From the NCBI GenBank assembly GCA_011037195.1, contig JAAEAF010002754.1, positions 1 to 64,000 of the forward strand: 64,000 bases of DNA. The letters run 5' to 3'. The stretch is from Triatoma infestans. Taxonomy: Eukaryota > Arthropoda > Insecta > Hemiptera > Reduviidae. Of the stretch, positions 49,085 to 61,749 are shown one piece after another. A program made the position numbers and the translations under genes. Positions within the stretch are counted from its first letter, which is position 1. Each line of letters begins with the position of its first letter. Below the pieces are notes generated by a model. It worked only from the letters and a program-made list of their open reading frames with translations, had not been told where the DNA came from and searched no databases.

Positions 49085-49815
49085 GGCTTCAGGTTGCGTT
49101 GAAGGCGCTGAATTCATGTGTCTTCAATTCCAGGATGGTATTAGAAGGTTCTAAAAGACTGGAAGAGCTTTTCTCTTTGAAGTATGTACTTCTAGTCTGG
49201 ACACCAGGTCATGTAGGAATCTTTGGAAATCAGGAGTTGGATACGTTTGCCAAATTAGGCGCCTCTCTCCCTTTCATTGGCCTCTAGCCTGCTGTTGGTG
49301 ACAGCTTCACAGCATTCATCCCTATGGATGAGCTCAGTGGGTTGTCAGCAGTCTAAGACGCTGATTAGGGGTTCAGACGGGGCTTTCAGTGAGGGGGTGT
49401 TGTGTCTTTCACGGACCTCACTCAGGTATCTGGTAGGTTTCCTCACTGAGCATTGCGGATTAAGGCGAGACATCTCTACACAATGCAGCTCAGGACCGCT
49501 TTTGTAGGTTTTGTGAGACGGAGGAGCAACATCTATACATCTTAAGACGGATTGTTTGGACTATGAGGAAATTAAGGTTCAGGACCTTTGGCCGGAGCAG
49601 GATGTCGGTGGAAAAGATTAGGCTGTGTCCTTTTAGGTTATGGTCCGATTTGTTTGGACTGTGGTGAAACTTCGGTGGGTAAAACCCGGGCCCGGAATTT
49701 TGTCCAGATCCGATTGTTATTCTTTTGGAATAGCCATAGAGGCTTCGGATAGCATAGGGTTTAGTCCTTCCCTCTTTTGAATAATAATAATAATAATAAT
49801 AAGCAAAAGGTATTT
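49085..49815 (+). mobile_element. LINE relic with RNase H end (copy 2)
   Basis: Encodes ALNSCVFNSRMVLEGSKRLEE, LVWTPGHVGIFGNQELDTFA and KLGASLP (RNase H with the conserved H and D), SLRYLVGFLTEHCGLRRD, and the shared tail atagcc..aga ggcttcggatagcatagggt, then (AAT)n. Same family as 3596-4200. Confidence 0.8.
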
Positions 49816-49944
49816 TCTGAATTGGCGAAATAGGATATTGTTTTAATTATTAGATACCGTTTAATAATCTTTGATCGTGTGTAATATTGAAATTGTAAAT
49901 ATTGCTAGCTGCTATATTATTATTTACAGCCGAAAATGCGGAAG

Positions 49945-50070
49945 ATTGAAGTGCTGGAAAGCATCAGAGATAGATATTTTTAGTGATAATCTGGCTTCAT
50001 TTTGTGGATATCGTACAGTTTCGGGCATTCGCCCATCATCTGGAAATACTTCTGGTGCGGAAGATATTTA
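49945..50070. repeat. Family A fragment
   Basis: gctggaaagcatcagagata, tctggcttcattttgtggat and gtttcgggcattcgcccatc; the reverse strand has CAGAUGA-U-GGGC/GCCC-GAAAC, a near core with U4 changed to A. Confidence 0.55.
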
Positions 50071-50542
50071 AAACTATTCCACTTTTTTGGGGGAAAATTA
50101 ATTGAATTTATAAAATTATAAATGAATTTGCCACAATTGTGTTAATCTATGGTTTGACGAGGTATATTTGTAGCAAATTTTGTAATGTACTATTTATGAT
50201 GAAAAGAAATCCGCTAAGATGATTTTGTTTCTTTGAAAATTATTTTTTTCAAACATTTTCAATTTTGTATATGCCCTATTTATATACCAGAACTTGTTTA
50301 TTTTTGCTAAGAAGTCTATATATAAAATATGAGAAAACTTGAAGTTGAAGTTACAATGTGGTTACATTATAATTGCCAGTAATTGAATAATTATGAAACT
50401 ACTACTCTTTGTTATAATTATACTTTCTCCCACTGTTAATTAAATCATAAAAAATTTAATATTTTCACCACATTTAATAACAGTTATCTTTATAAATTAT
50501 TTTGGTTTAGTATTCATTCCTTTGGGCAAAGTTTTTTCTTAA

Positions 50543-53500
50543 ATGTCAGTGAACATGGACCCACTAGGTGAATTACGTTTTATCTATAAAGTAGGTGGAT
50601 TATGGTATTATTTTTCAGAAGGAAACGTGTTTCAAGTAATCTTACAGATTTTACATCAAGCTATACTTAATTTCGCATTATTTTTAAATATTTACTGTAT
50701 TTATCGAGATGGTTTTAAAGAGAGCATGGGTGGTACAGTGATCTATTTACCACCAGCTATTGTAGTCAATGTATGCCATTATGCATTATTTTTCAGACAG
50801 ACAGAAATAAAAACACTATTGAAAACATTAGAACCTGTAATGTCTAAAAATAAAGAAGAAAGAGAAATCTTTAAAAATGATTATTTATTTGCCGTTAAAA
50901 TTGGTAAAATATGTAGATATACTTTATTCCTTATATGGATATTTTTCTTTACAACGCCACAAATTATGGAATTAATATTCTATCTTGTTGGTTTTAATGA
51001 ATTTCCTATTTATGTACCGTCAATTATAAATTATATCTTTATGGAAAAGGGAAGATTACAGACTTGTGTTTGTGGATTGTTTGGTACACTGTGGACAGCA
51101 TGTGCTATGCATAGTCATTATGGTTTTACCATATCAAATATCACTCTTTTAATATATTATCATATTGAATTAAAAATTTTTAGATATAAAATAGAGAATC
51201 AGTATGCACAATCATTATTATCTGATCAAATGCACACGGTATTTAAGGATATAATTTCTATTCAACAAGAATTATTGAGGTACAGCTTATTATTTATAAT
51301 TATTTATAATTTTATTTTTCTGAAACCTGAAGTTATAATTTTTTTGTTATATAGAACTCATCAAGCTCTGAAGAATGTGGTTGCCCTGGCTCTTGGACTC
51401 CAGAATACTATAATTGCACTTTGTATTTGTTACTTTTTGTATACAACAACTGCCGTAAGTACAAGAATTAAATTCTGAGAAATGCAGAGCTGATTTTTTT
51501 TTTTTTTTTTTTTTTTTTAAGGAGCGATTAAGAACATTGCTAAACATGTGCTAAAATTGGGAATTGGTGTTAAGGTGGCCGAATTTTAGTACTGGTAAAC
51601 TTATATAAAACAAGTACAGTCTTAGATGAATCTATTGGAATATGTGAAAACTCTTCTTTAAAATAAAATAAAAAGTGGCCATTCTAAGAAAAATGAATTC
51701 GTTAGTTTGATCAATAGACGTGGATTATTTTTGATAACCAGGAACCTAGTCAACTACTAAAATACTTATAACTAGTGGTAAGCTTTGGAAATTTCAACAA
51801 AGAACTCGCAAGTTTGATAAAAACAACAAATTAATTTCATTCAAAAACTTTTAATAAAAGCTTGTGCACGAAAGCTAATTTTTATGGAGGAGTTGATAAT
51901 ATGACAGTAATTCCAAATTATCTATTCACTGCCGAATATTATATTTTATTAGGTTACCGTATTTGTCGATTAAAATAATTCAAATAATATGTGTTCTACT
52001 TTTTTTGAAAATATAAAAAAAGCAAAGCATAAAAACAAGAGGTTTCTTAAATTTGAGAAAAATTGAGCAAACAGCTACACTACTAATTTAGGTACTTTCA
52101 GGGAATGTTGATGTTCAACAGTGTTTCATTATTCCTTCTAAAACTTCCGCGCGAAAAAATTAATAACTAATTATGCATAGTTCCAACGCTATATAGAAAA
52201 TTTGGATGCAATACTCGTTCGAAATTATGGAACCTGTATACATTTAGCAGTAATTTAAAAAAAAAATTTCTCATTGACAAAGCTTCATCAGGATTGATAG
52301 CATTATATCAAGATTCATCAATAAGCTCGGTTTATCATATTATGAAAGAAGAGCATTTTTCTGAAGAAAAGAAAAAAAACTGAAATTAGAACATTATTTG
52401 TTTAAAGCTTCTTTTTCGAAATCATTTCTTGTTTAATTGCCTTTATCAATAATAAAAGCACTGAGATGCATAGAAAACAGAGGAAAACAAGGAACATTAG
52501 GTCTTTAGTCACCTGTGATTAATGAATTTACAAGTTACAATGATATATCTGTGTCCCTTAAGCTTTTAAAAGAGTTCCAGCCTTCAGTTAAATATAAATG
52601 TAAACAAAGATTTTGGTTATTCGAATTACTAGGCGAAGGAAAGTTTTTTCTATTTTTATCACTTTCTCTTACAGCTTATTTCTTTACAATTTTGTTTGAT
52701 ATTTTTAAATTGGAAACTTGAAATGTTTAGGTGGTTCAACAAGTTTATCGATTTTAATCGTTTTTAACAAAAACGTCTCATGGAGCAAGTCTCCTCTTTA
52801 GATCATAGTTCTTTTGTTTTAGTCTTATAGTTATACATATTTGTAAATTAAAATTTCTATTACATTTTCAGACTGAGAGCACTTTTGTGAAGTTACTTTG
52901 TACCTATGCTTTCATGTTGTACTTAACTGATGCATCTATAAGTTGCTATGCTGGTGAGCTAATAGAATCTGAGGTGAGGCCCTAATAAGTTAATTTTTAT
53001 AACATAGGTAATAACAAATTTAAGATTTTTAGTAGGATTGATTGTATAACTTCTTTCTGTCAATATTAGACTAACATGAGATAACTTATTGAAAAAAATA
53101 AGGCAATAATTATAATTCAGTAAAGATTTCTCGTGCTTTTTTGTATGCATACCGACTGGCAACTAATTTTCCCTTCTATACCAAACAGAGAATATCCATT
53201 GACATAAAGAATTACATCATGGTCGGTTAAGATAACCATTCCAAATTTGCAATAAATTTGGTTCCGATTCAACGTTCGTAACGAGCATAATTTTCCTCGA
53301 TCTGAATGCCAGGCAATTTTCTGTATCAAGAACACCTCCACTTTTCTCTACGCGATAAATCGATAGCCATACTTCTTAGAAATGCGAAATATGATGAAAA
53401 GTAAAGTCGGATACATGTGTGGTCTAATTTTGTATTTAAAACTTGTTAGATTAGCAAATTTATTAAAAAGAGATGGGAAAAAGATCAGTACTTGTAATTC

Positions 53501-56285
53501 TTCTTGGGGATCAATTAATAAGAATATTTTATTGTCTTCCACAACACACTCAACAATTATGTTCCCAGAGTAAGCAGATAATTGAACACAGGATTAATCC
53601 CATTGATATTTCATTATCTCACTAACCATTTGATTAAGTTTAACATTTCTTTTAATCTCATTTATTTATTTCCTAGGGTCATGCAATATTTGAAACTTTA
53701 TACGGACTTCCCTGGTATGAACTACCAGCAAAAGATCGTAGAGCTTTAAAATTGATCTTATTACAGGCAAAGAGAACAATGAAAATTGAATACAAAGGTA
53801 CCGCAGCCACAAATTTGGAAAGTTTATTACAGGTTAGTTATAGGTTATTAAAATATACATAATGCTGTTAACAAAAAGGATTGTTTAGCCAAGAGAGCCG
53901 TAGAAGAAGGGGAAATGTTATATGTGAAAGTCCCTTTTACAGACTTGTATCCCGAGATCAAGTCCTTACTTAACGAATGGCAAAATGAATATACCTCGAA
54001 GAGAAAAGCGTTATTTTACAAATCTATTAACCCTAAAGTTGGAAGGAAGCCCTGGTATGGAAAATCGGCAGTTCAAAAGAATAAAGCTCGCATCATGAGT
54101 CGTCTTAGGATAAACCATGGCTTGTGTAAGGAATATTTAAATAAAATTAACATAGAGAGCTCCCCGAATTGTAGCCAATGTCAAATGTCTGAAAGCTTGG
54201 AGCATATTCTTATGATTTGTCCTAGATACGAAGAGGAGAGAAACAAGATGTTTAGTAAGCAATCCAAACAGTTGGATAACCCTTTCTATTATAAAAGTAT
54301 ATTAATAGAACCAATACAAGAGACTGTGGATGTTATATTTGAATTTACTAAGGATTGCAAAATAAAAATATAAAAAATAAAGAGGAAAATAAACTCGCAA
54401 GTAATAAACTTTGAAGCGTACATTTTGATAAAAATTAATTATAATTTTGGTTTAAGTATGTATAATGTGGTGTGAGGAATATCTAGTACTCCACCCCACC
54501 CCTTAGTTTATGGAATTAATTTGAATGACTGTAAGTTCGCTTATTATTGATTAAGATTGTGGATAATAAATACTAGCTGTAGGTCTGATAGACAGATCAG
54601 TAAACTGAAAGGTGTACATGGCCGAGAGAGCTAATGCCAATAATTAAAAAAAAAAAAAAAGAAAGAATAAATGTCAATATCTTTCTCATTTTGTTGAAAT
54701 GATTCCATTAAATATGGTCAATATTTTAACAATTAAAAGTTATGTTTCGTGGTCATGGAAATTCCACCAGTTCTTAGATAGACAAATATTGTAAGAATTC
54801 CTTGATTATCAATATTTGATAATTACTTGTGATAGACATGAAAGTTTGACCTTTTAAAAACTGGTCACTTACAATTCTTTAACAAAGCGTACCAACAAAA
54901 CAAAGTTATCAAATAAAATAGAGGTTATTCCTAAGTCATTTCAGTATTTTCATTTTTTTAATAATACTTCTAATTTTTAATAATCATTAGCATAGTCAGT
55001 GTTCACGCCCGAATTTCTCACAGGGAGTTCTCTGTGTTTGCAAGCGTTGTTCCACCCCATAACAAAAAAAGTCCCATTGGCGACAAATTTTTATTTTCAA
55101 GTGAAACGAAACACTTAATTAACAAAATAGCCCGCTAAAATTAAAATGCAGTGTGTGAATTCATGCCTAAGCTTCTGTAATGATTATTGATGTAAAATTT
55201 TTCACACTTCTTTTTTCTTTTCAATAACTGTTTATTATTGGTTTGACAGATTACTGGAGAATGAAAAATAATTTAAAGTTTAAAAAAGTTGAAGTCGGTA
55301 TACTTCAAGTTTACAAGCCTTGCTAACACGAATTATGAAATGTTAAGTGTGATCAGTTTTAGAATGAATTTATCCAATAATAAAGTGGAAGTTCTAATTA
55401 ATGCATTTAATTAACGGGAATGATATAGCAGTATCATTGTTTATTAACTTTAAGAATTACAGTATTTGAGAATGGAGAATAGGTCTAAAATGAGTCCCAT
55501 ATATATATAAAAATTCTCTTTCTTTTCAAAAGTATTTAGTCACCATTTAGTATCATATTACAGAAAATATTGATTATCATTATTTGTAATACACGACCAT
55601 CGAACAAGATGCCATCCTTGTCGATGCCTAATCTATTATTTCTTAATATTTCCAAATTAGATAAACATTCTTTCGCTTACTGAAAAGTACTTGAGCGACT
55701 TAAAAGCTGGGAATAGAATTTATTATCACGTACTTCGTTCAGGTATACTGAGATATCTAATTCCAAGTTGGCACTGGTTCTACTGTATTCTGTGAAAAAT
55801 TATGTGGAATACAGAAAATTTCTTGAAATTTTCTCCAAGGTCATACTCTACTAATTCTTTAACAATTTTTTTACTATCTATATTGAATTATAAAAATCCT
55901 TAAAAATGAGATTTTTATCATTATTATATGAGAAAATGCCTGAAGAAATTCAATTTATCAACTAATTTTTATTAATTTAAGTTACTTATTCCCCAGTTCT
56001 CTTTATGTTTAATTTCTTAATTTCTTTTTACAAATAAAAAATAAAGGAAAATAAAAACTCGAAAAAAGTTCATCTTTTGAAGTGGGTCAATTTTTTTTTT
56101 TTTACTTATTCCCAACATTGTGATTACTTACAAATTATTTATCATAATGTAACTATATTTATTTGTATCTGATGTCTTTAAAAAAATATTTATCTATAAA
56201 ACAATTATATCTTTCCATGTTCCCTTTTTTTTTGCAGATAATACAAGCTTCGTATTCTTATTTTATGCTACTGAAATCAATTTAA
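50543..56285 (+). CDS. Odorant receptor B (insect 7tm_6 family), five exons
   Basis: Exons 50543-51279, 51355-51454, 52872-52973, 53677-53832 and 56238-56285 join in frame to 380 residues. Exon 1 encodes several membrane segments; exon 2 has ALGLQNTIIALCICYFLYTT; exon 4 has GLPWYELPAKDRRALKLILL; the last exon is ASYSYFMLLKSI and stop. These match the conserved C-terminal half of insect odorant receptors. ATG 50543 is used; ATG 50555 (MDPLGE) is an equally good start and aligns with receptor A. Intron 1 is only 75 nt, a multiple of three without a stop, so a read-through product would stay in frame. Intron 4 carries a 5'-truncated LINE in the sense direction. It is transcribed away from receptor A about 8.3 kb to the left. 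Confidence 0.93.
53110..53580 (-). pseudogene. Unrecognised coding relic in intron 3 of receptor B
   Basis: The minus strand is open from 53580 to about 53345 and encodes NIIVECVVEDNKIFLLIDP, FANLTSFKYKIRPHMYPTLL and RISKKYGYRFIA. After one-base frame changes it continues with GGVLDTENCLAFRSRKIMLV, EPNLLQIWNGYL and DVILYVNGYSLFGIEGKIS. Codon use looks protein-like and the breaks look like decay. I do not recognise the family; a transposon or viral-derived origin is possible but unsupported. Confidence 0.4.
53876..54661 (+). mobile_element. 5'-truncated LINE in intron 4 of receptor B
   Basis: An intact C-terminal frame to 54373: VKVPFTDLYPEIKSLLNEWQ, then ARIMSRLRINHGLCKEYLNK and a CCHC-like finger CSQCQMSESLEHILMICPRY, the end of an RNase-H-type LINE polyprotein, followed by a 3' UTR and poly(A) near 54646-54661. 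It starts abruptly and is in the sense direction, less decayed than the other LINEs here. Confidence 0.85.
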
Positions 56286-56803
56286 TTGGTAATATAGAAT
56301 TGTTTTAATATTATAACACCAAGTACGGTTTTTCTGGTCACTTAAAGAGAAAATAACTTTTTTCATAGCAAGAGGAATAGTTTACATTTTAATTTTCTAC
56401 AGAAATAAGGCCTACAATAATTTGAAGTAGATACTTAAGATTTGTAACATTATATGGTATCCTTTCTTGTAGTGTTAATTTATTTCAAATTGAGCAAACC
56501 AAAAATGATATTACATATACGGAAAAGTAATTATTTGTCCGTCTAGTTTTGTTAGCTCTCACTTTTAATACTTAGAAGAAATTCTACTTCACTATTGACA
56601 TTCGAACGCTTACTAACTTAGCATAAGCAGGAGTAATTGAGACAAATCATTAAAAATTCATTAAATTACATTTCTAATAACTGAGAAGAACATAGTATTG
56701 TAAAGTATTTCTATCCTTGTTAAATATTTTTTTTTCTATCACCATTATTTCGTTTCATATTTTTTTATTTCATTTATCCATAAAAATGTTGATGACCTAA
56801 TAA

Positions 56804-57206
56804 TGGATGGTGTTATACATCAAATTGACCGCTTAGTCAAAAACTGATTTTGTAGTTATTTGCATAAATGCAAAATTCTGTGTATTTTTATTTAAATTAT
56901 GATTTAAAAAAAAAAAAAAGATACAATTTTCATTATAATTTTCCTTTCCATACTGCTATATACATACATAAGACAGTTTTTATTTGGAAAATTTTTCTGG
57001 AAAACTACTTTTTTTTGGAGGAGCTGAAGCTTTGCGATAAATCAGTTGGCGTTTTGTCGAAATTAATTTTGTTTGGAAAAGTACGTATAGTAAAATACCT
57101 TCTAGGAACAATTATTTGTAAAAAGTTTTAACCTTTAGCCGCTAGATAGTGCAAATATCTAAAAAATAAATCTGGTGCTCGGTCGATTGATGCATAACAC
57201 CATCCA
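56804..57206. mobile_element. MITE-like element with about 26-bp inverted termini
   Basis: The left end tggatggtgttatacatcaa, then attgaccg, matches the reverse complement of the right end (tggatggtgttatgcatcaa, then tcgaccg). Length 403 bp, no coding capacity. It lies between receptor B and the methyltransferase. Confidence 0.7.
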
Positions 57207-58107
57207 ATTATGAAGTTTACTAATCCTATTTCAGGTATTGTAGAAAAACCAAATTCTAAAAAATGATTTGGTAACAAAGTTATTTTAATTTTCAATAAAC
57301 AATTATCTTTTCTTTTTTTAATTATGTTATAAGTATATGTGTTGGAAACTTTGAACAGAGAGATACAAATCAATTTTTATTTAATTTTTTTTTGTTATTT
57401 TGTATTTTTTTATTTATTTAGTTAGTAATATGTTATGAATTTAATAGGTTATAAGTTGCTATTGTCAAGTCACTTGTAAAATCTTGATGTCTTTAACAAG
57501 CAGTGTATAATAAAAAAAATGAAATTCTTCATTCTATTAATTATAATTATTAATTAATTTCAACATATAAACATGGCGGACCCCAATGACCATTTGACGG
57601 GCCTTAAAAAAAAATAATAATTTCTTTACATTAACTTTCACTTTTTCTGGGAAGGCTTACCGCTGACGACATGTAGCCATGTTAACTTACTTAATAATGC
57701 ATAAGCAAATGAAATGGGTACGAGCTAGAAGAATGAATACAATTGTAGCTCGTACACTAACTTATACCAGAGATAATGTAAATAATCAATTATGCTTATT
57801 TGTTATTTCAGAGCATTTATAACTATAAAAAATATACCATTCAGTTTACCTAACGAATTAACAGTTGCTATCATGTCATGCTGCTTATATTGCTTGTCAT
57901 ATATAGAAGTAATGGACATTTTTCATATATTTTGTTTTTGTTCTAATTCAAGTAGAAAAATGACATAGGCAATTAAGGCCATCAACATATGAACTACTAG
58001 TTCATCAGAAAAAAATTAAAACTGTATGAAAACTGAAATAATTTGTTTAAATTTTCCTTTATAACCTGTTTAGAGTTATAGTTTTTGACTATATATAACA
58101 AAAACTT
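57207..58107. other. Intergenic, receptor B to methyltransferase
   Basis: AT-rich with no gene or known repeat. Confidence 0.45.
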
Positions 58108-58800
58108 TTTTTTTTTAGGTATTTCCGCGGTTTCCGTGGTTACCCTTGACCACAAAAGACCATGTGAGGCGGTTCTCCCAGTCCTCCTCCGTCAGGCCGA
58201 GAACATCCATTGCTCGAACCATCCGTCCTTTCCATGTCATTCTAGGACGCCCTCTTTTTCTTCATCCAGGAGGGGACCACAAAAACACTTTCTTTTTTCT
58301 TTGGCAACCTTTCCTCCCCCATTCGCTGGACATGACCGTACCACTGTAGAGACCGCATTTCTAGTCGGTCAATTACAGTCTCCTGGGTTTCCATATCCGC
58401 ATGGATATCTATATTCCTTCTCCTATGGCGAAGAGAGATACTCATAGTGCGTCTCAGACCGTCCATTTCAATTGCATTTATCCGATGTCTGAGACGTTCG
58501 GTAAGTGTCCAGTCTCCCCACCGTACGTGAGAATGCTTTCCACTATCACCCGCGGAATGAGTTTCTTCGTATCCAGTGTTATGTCTTTGCTCCAGAGGAC
58601 TCCGTTCAAGCAAAGGATCGCAGCCTTGCTTAGAACGTCGGCCTCACAGCCACCGGAGCTATCAATAATTGAACCCAAGTACTTGAAAAGGCGAACTGTG
58701 ATTTCACCTTCAGATCCTGGCCCTCTCCTCCTACAACCAAGTAATCGGATTTATCAAAATTCACTTTGAAGCCGCCAGCTTCATAGCTTTAAGAGCGCCA
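58108..58800 (-). mobile_element. LINE reverse-transcriptase C-terminal fragment
   Basis: Minus frames: DSSGGCEADVLSKAAI, LNGVLWSKDITLDTKKLI, VIVESILTYGGETG, LTERLRHRINAIEMDGLRRT, RLEMRSLQWYGHVQRMGEER and a PGRRKRGRPRMTWKGR end across frames. Standard C-terminus of endonuclease/reverse transcriptase LINEs, same type as 16240-16830. Confidence 0.85.
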
Positions 58801-60820
58801 AAGATCGTAGATGTTGACGCTCCTTAAATAAAAATAAAAAATAAAAATTATAATATAGATAATTTGCCGAAAATTTTGCATCTTGTTTCCAAAAATGCCA
58901 ATCTATGATAAGAGAACCATAATACAAGAATCACAAATCAAGTGAGTGCGATCACCACTTATACTTTAGAGTTATAGTTTTGGACTATGTAACAAAAATA
59001 TATAAATACAAATCAAATTAATGGAATTAAAGACTAAAGAAATTATTACATTTCACTGTTTTTACTATGTTCCGTAGATAAAAAAAAATTATTTATTTTG
59101 TAGATGAATCACTTTTTTCTATATTTATGAAAGCGCAAATTATTACCCTTTCTGTAGAAACTGTACCTTATTAAAAATATCAGAAATAATGAACAAAACT
59201 AAAGCCCCATATTTAATTAATAAAGTAAAATAACTATTTGCCCCCTTTCATTATTTCTGACTGATAACAATAAATCGCAAGTACTAAAAACACTTGAGTT
59301 TCCGGGTTGAGAACGCGTCAGTGCATAGCTAGAAACCGATTCCGCCCATTTTGCAATGAGCCTTTTCAGGATCTTTAAACCTTGTAAGCGAATAAGCCAC
59401 TGATGCGGTCTCAACCCAGTAACTCGAAGTATTTTTCATGAAAATGTTTTATTTAACAGAAAATACTTTCTAAATATGTTTTATTTATTTTAACAATTAG
59501 TTTACTGTTGAACATATATTAAAGTTGAACACAAAGTTTATTAAATATACGATCAATAAAAACAAATGATTTTTAAAATTCTAATATTACTAAAATTATT
59601 GCTGACACCAGGTCCAAAAAGTAATTATTATTTTTCACTAGCCGTGAAAATGGATGGCGCTGTAGCGTCGTGCCTATATACACTGACGTCAATGATAAAG
59701 TTGGTTACTAAGTTGTGTGTCAATTGATATACTTTTTTAAACTGCAGTGTTATTAATAGTATAGCTTATTTCATTCTACTATTTTGTCTTGACGAGTAAG
59801 AGGGTCGCGGCGATGAGCACATATTTGTTGCATCTAATGGATTGGACAAATGAGAAATATTCCTTTAACACTCAGCCATTCATTTTTCAGAGGTAATGCT
59901 AACATTAAAATGGACAGAAGGGAGTATATATGTGTGTATATAAGGAGTTTGCATAATTTCAGAAATTGTGAATACCATTAGTATTTTGCACTGACTGGTA
60001 GAAGAGGAGTCTGATTAAGTAAGAATGAATATAAGTAGGATCAGATAAGGAAGATTAATGAATCCTATATATTGCAAATGTTAAACAATGACACGCTGGG
60101 ATTTGACAGGTAAAAATAACGTAGGTGCGTCTGTACATTAATCTTGTGAGCACACTTTTTAACTAAGTTCCTTTGAGAACCCGCTGCGACTATTTGATTG
60201 CAAAGATGTTGGCATTGGTGTTATGGAGGTTAGTAACTTGTATCAGCTGACTGTTACCTTCCATGATTTACATACGTTTGTGCTCATGCGCCTGATATTT
60301 AACTGTGTTGTACATCTTGTACCATTCAGTGTATTTTTTTTTATAATCGTTTCTTTTAATATCTGATAGGTGGGTGGCGGATAAGTGCAGCGTAGAACGT
60401 CTATTAATAAATATATGGTGAACAAGTTAGGTCACATGAATCAACTGTTCTTAGTTCAAAATTGCTACCATAATATTTTAACGAAGCTGATTTTTTCACT
60501 TCTCGGTTCAGCAGTAACCATATTAAGCGCAAAAATACGTCTTTATTCTTAAAAACACAACTACTACAATCTAACCAGTTTTTTTAATATGCAAAGGACA
60601 ACTAAATGAAAACTAAAATCCTAAGTTTGAAGAAAGGTTGACAATTAGAATTGTAATACTTGTAATTGTGGACAATATCTTACGAATGCTTCAGATCACA
60701 TTATTTATTTTAGATAAGATAAGATTTTAGATTGTAAACATTTTTCCCATATTTTATTTTAAACATCGATCAAATTATTCGTCATTAACAATTATCATTT
60801 TTACTTTTTAAGGGTAAGTG
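58801..60820. other. Sequence upstream of the methyltransferase start
   Basis: No exon seen; an acceptor-like tttttaag precedes ATG 60821 by about 8 nt, so a 5' non-coding exon may lie upstream. Confidence 0.35.
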
Positions 60821-61611
60821 ATGTCGATGCATGATGCTGAAACACTTCATAAATTTTCCCCAAGTACATGCAAAGGCGTACAGGAGGTATTGACATATGT
60901 AAAAGATAAATTCTCCTGGAATGAAAATGAAAATATTCTGGATATTGGTTGTGGAACTGGAAATGTCACAGTAAATGTACTTAGCGAATTTGTACCTGTT
61001 GATTCAACAATTGTTAGTATGACGTTATATCTTTGTTTTCTTCTCACTTCAGTATTTAAAATCTTGTTTTTTTTTTTGTTTTTTAAGAGCTAATGTTAAC
61101 TGTTTTGTAGATAGGTGCTGATATATCAAATGAAGTGATTGAATTTGCAAAAAACCTATACTCTCATCCACGAGTTACTTTCAAAAAGATAGATATTTTA
61201 GATGACAACCTATGGCTATCTTGGAAGAAAGAGCAATTCTCTAAAATATTTTGTTTCTATGTGATGCAACGGATTAAAGATGACAGGTTAAGTTTTTTAA
61301 GTCATGGATATATTATTAGGAGAATTCGTTATTAGAAGTATATTGTCTTTGTTAAGTTATTGATCAGCTAAATACATTATAAACGTGAAACCTTTTATTC
61401 TCTAAATATACTGATGATTTCTAAATGCACTTTACATTTTCTAAATATAAATGATTTATGAACTATTATTTCTAACAGAAAAGCATATACCAATATGTTT
61501 AATTTACTCAAGCCAGGAGGTGAAGCATTGATAATGTTCCCCATAAAACATGCATTGGATGAAATCACACCATATCTAGCGAAAATGCCTAAATATAGTA
61601 AATATGCAGAG
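60821..61611 (+). CDS. Juvenile hormone acid methyltransferase-like gene, first three coding exons (continues past window)
   Basis: JHAMT-type enzymes use S-adenosylmethionine to methylate juvenile hormone acid or farnesoic acid; insect genomes hold several JHAMT-like relatives of uncertain substrate, so only class is claimed. Exons 60821-61012 (64 codons from ATG), 61111-61286 and 61479-61611 join in frame. Exon 1 has motif I ILDIGCGTGNV (SAM binding); exon 2 has GADIS followed by EFAKNLYSHP (acidic motif II), then a DILDD and an FCFYVMQRIKDD segment; exon 3 has NLLKPGGEALI (motif post-III). The exon 1 to 2 join is not unique: att/gttagt to ATAGG gives STI-IGADIS, and gtta/gtatga to GTGCT is the alternative. 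Donor GAG/GTAATT at 61612 is intact, but no further exon was found before the right edge. A 590-bp palindrome and a LINE lie in the following intron. Confidence 0.85.
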
Positions 61612-61749
61612 GTAATTTTTAATAAGAACAATTTTCATTATTTTATTTTAAGAAAAACATTCAAATTTTGCGATTGTTAATATCTCTTACTGCAAATATG
61701 GAGAATTGAGATAGTGTAAAATGGAAAATTCTTCTCGAACGTTACTTAT

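Noticed and set aside
58085..58769. Two plus-strand frames of about 120 codons
   Set aside because: They are shadows of the minus-strand LINE reverse-transcriptase end.
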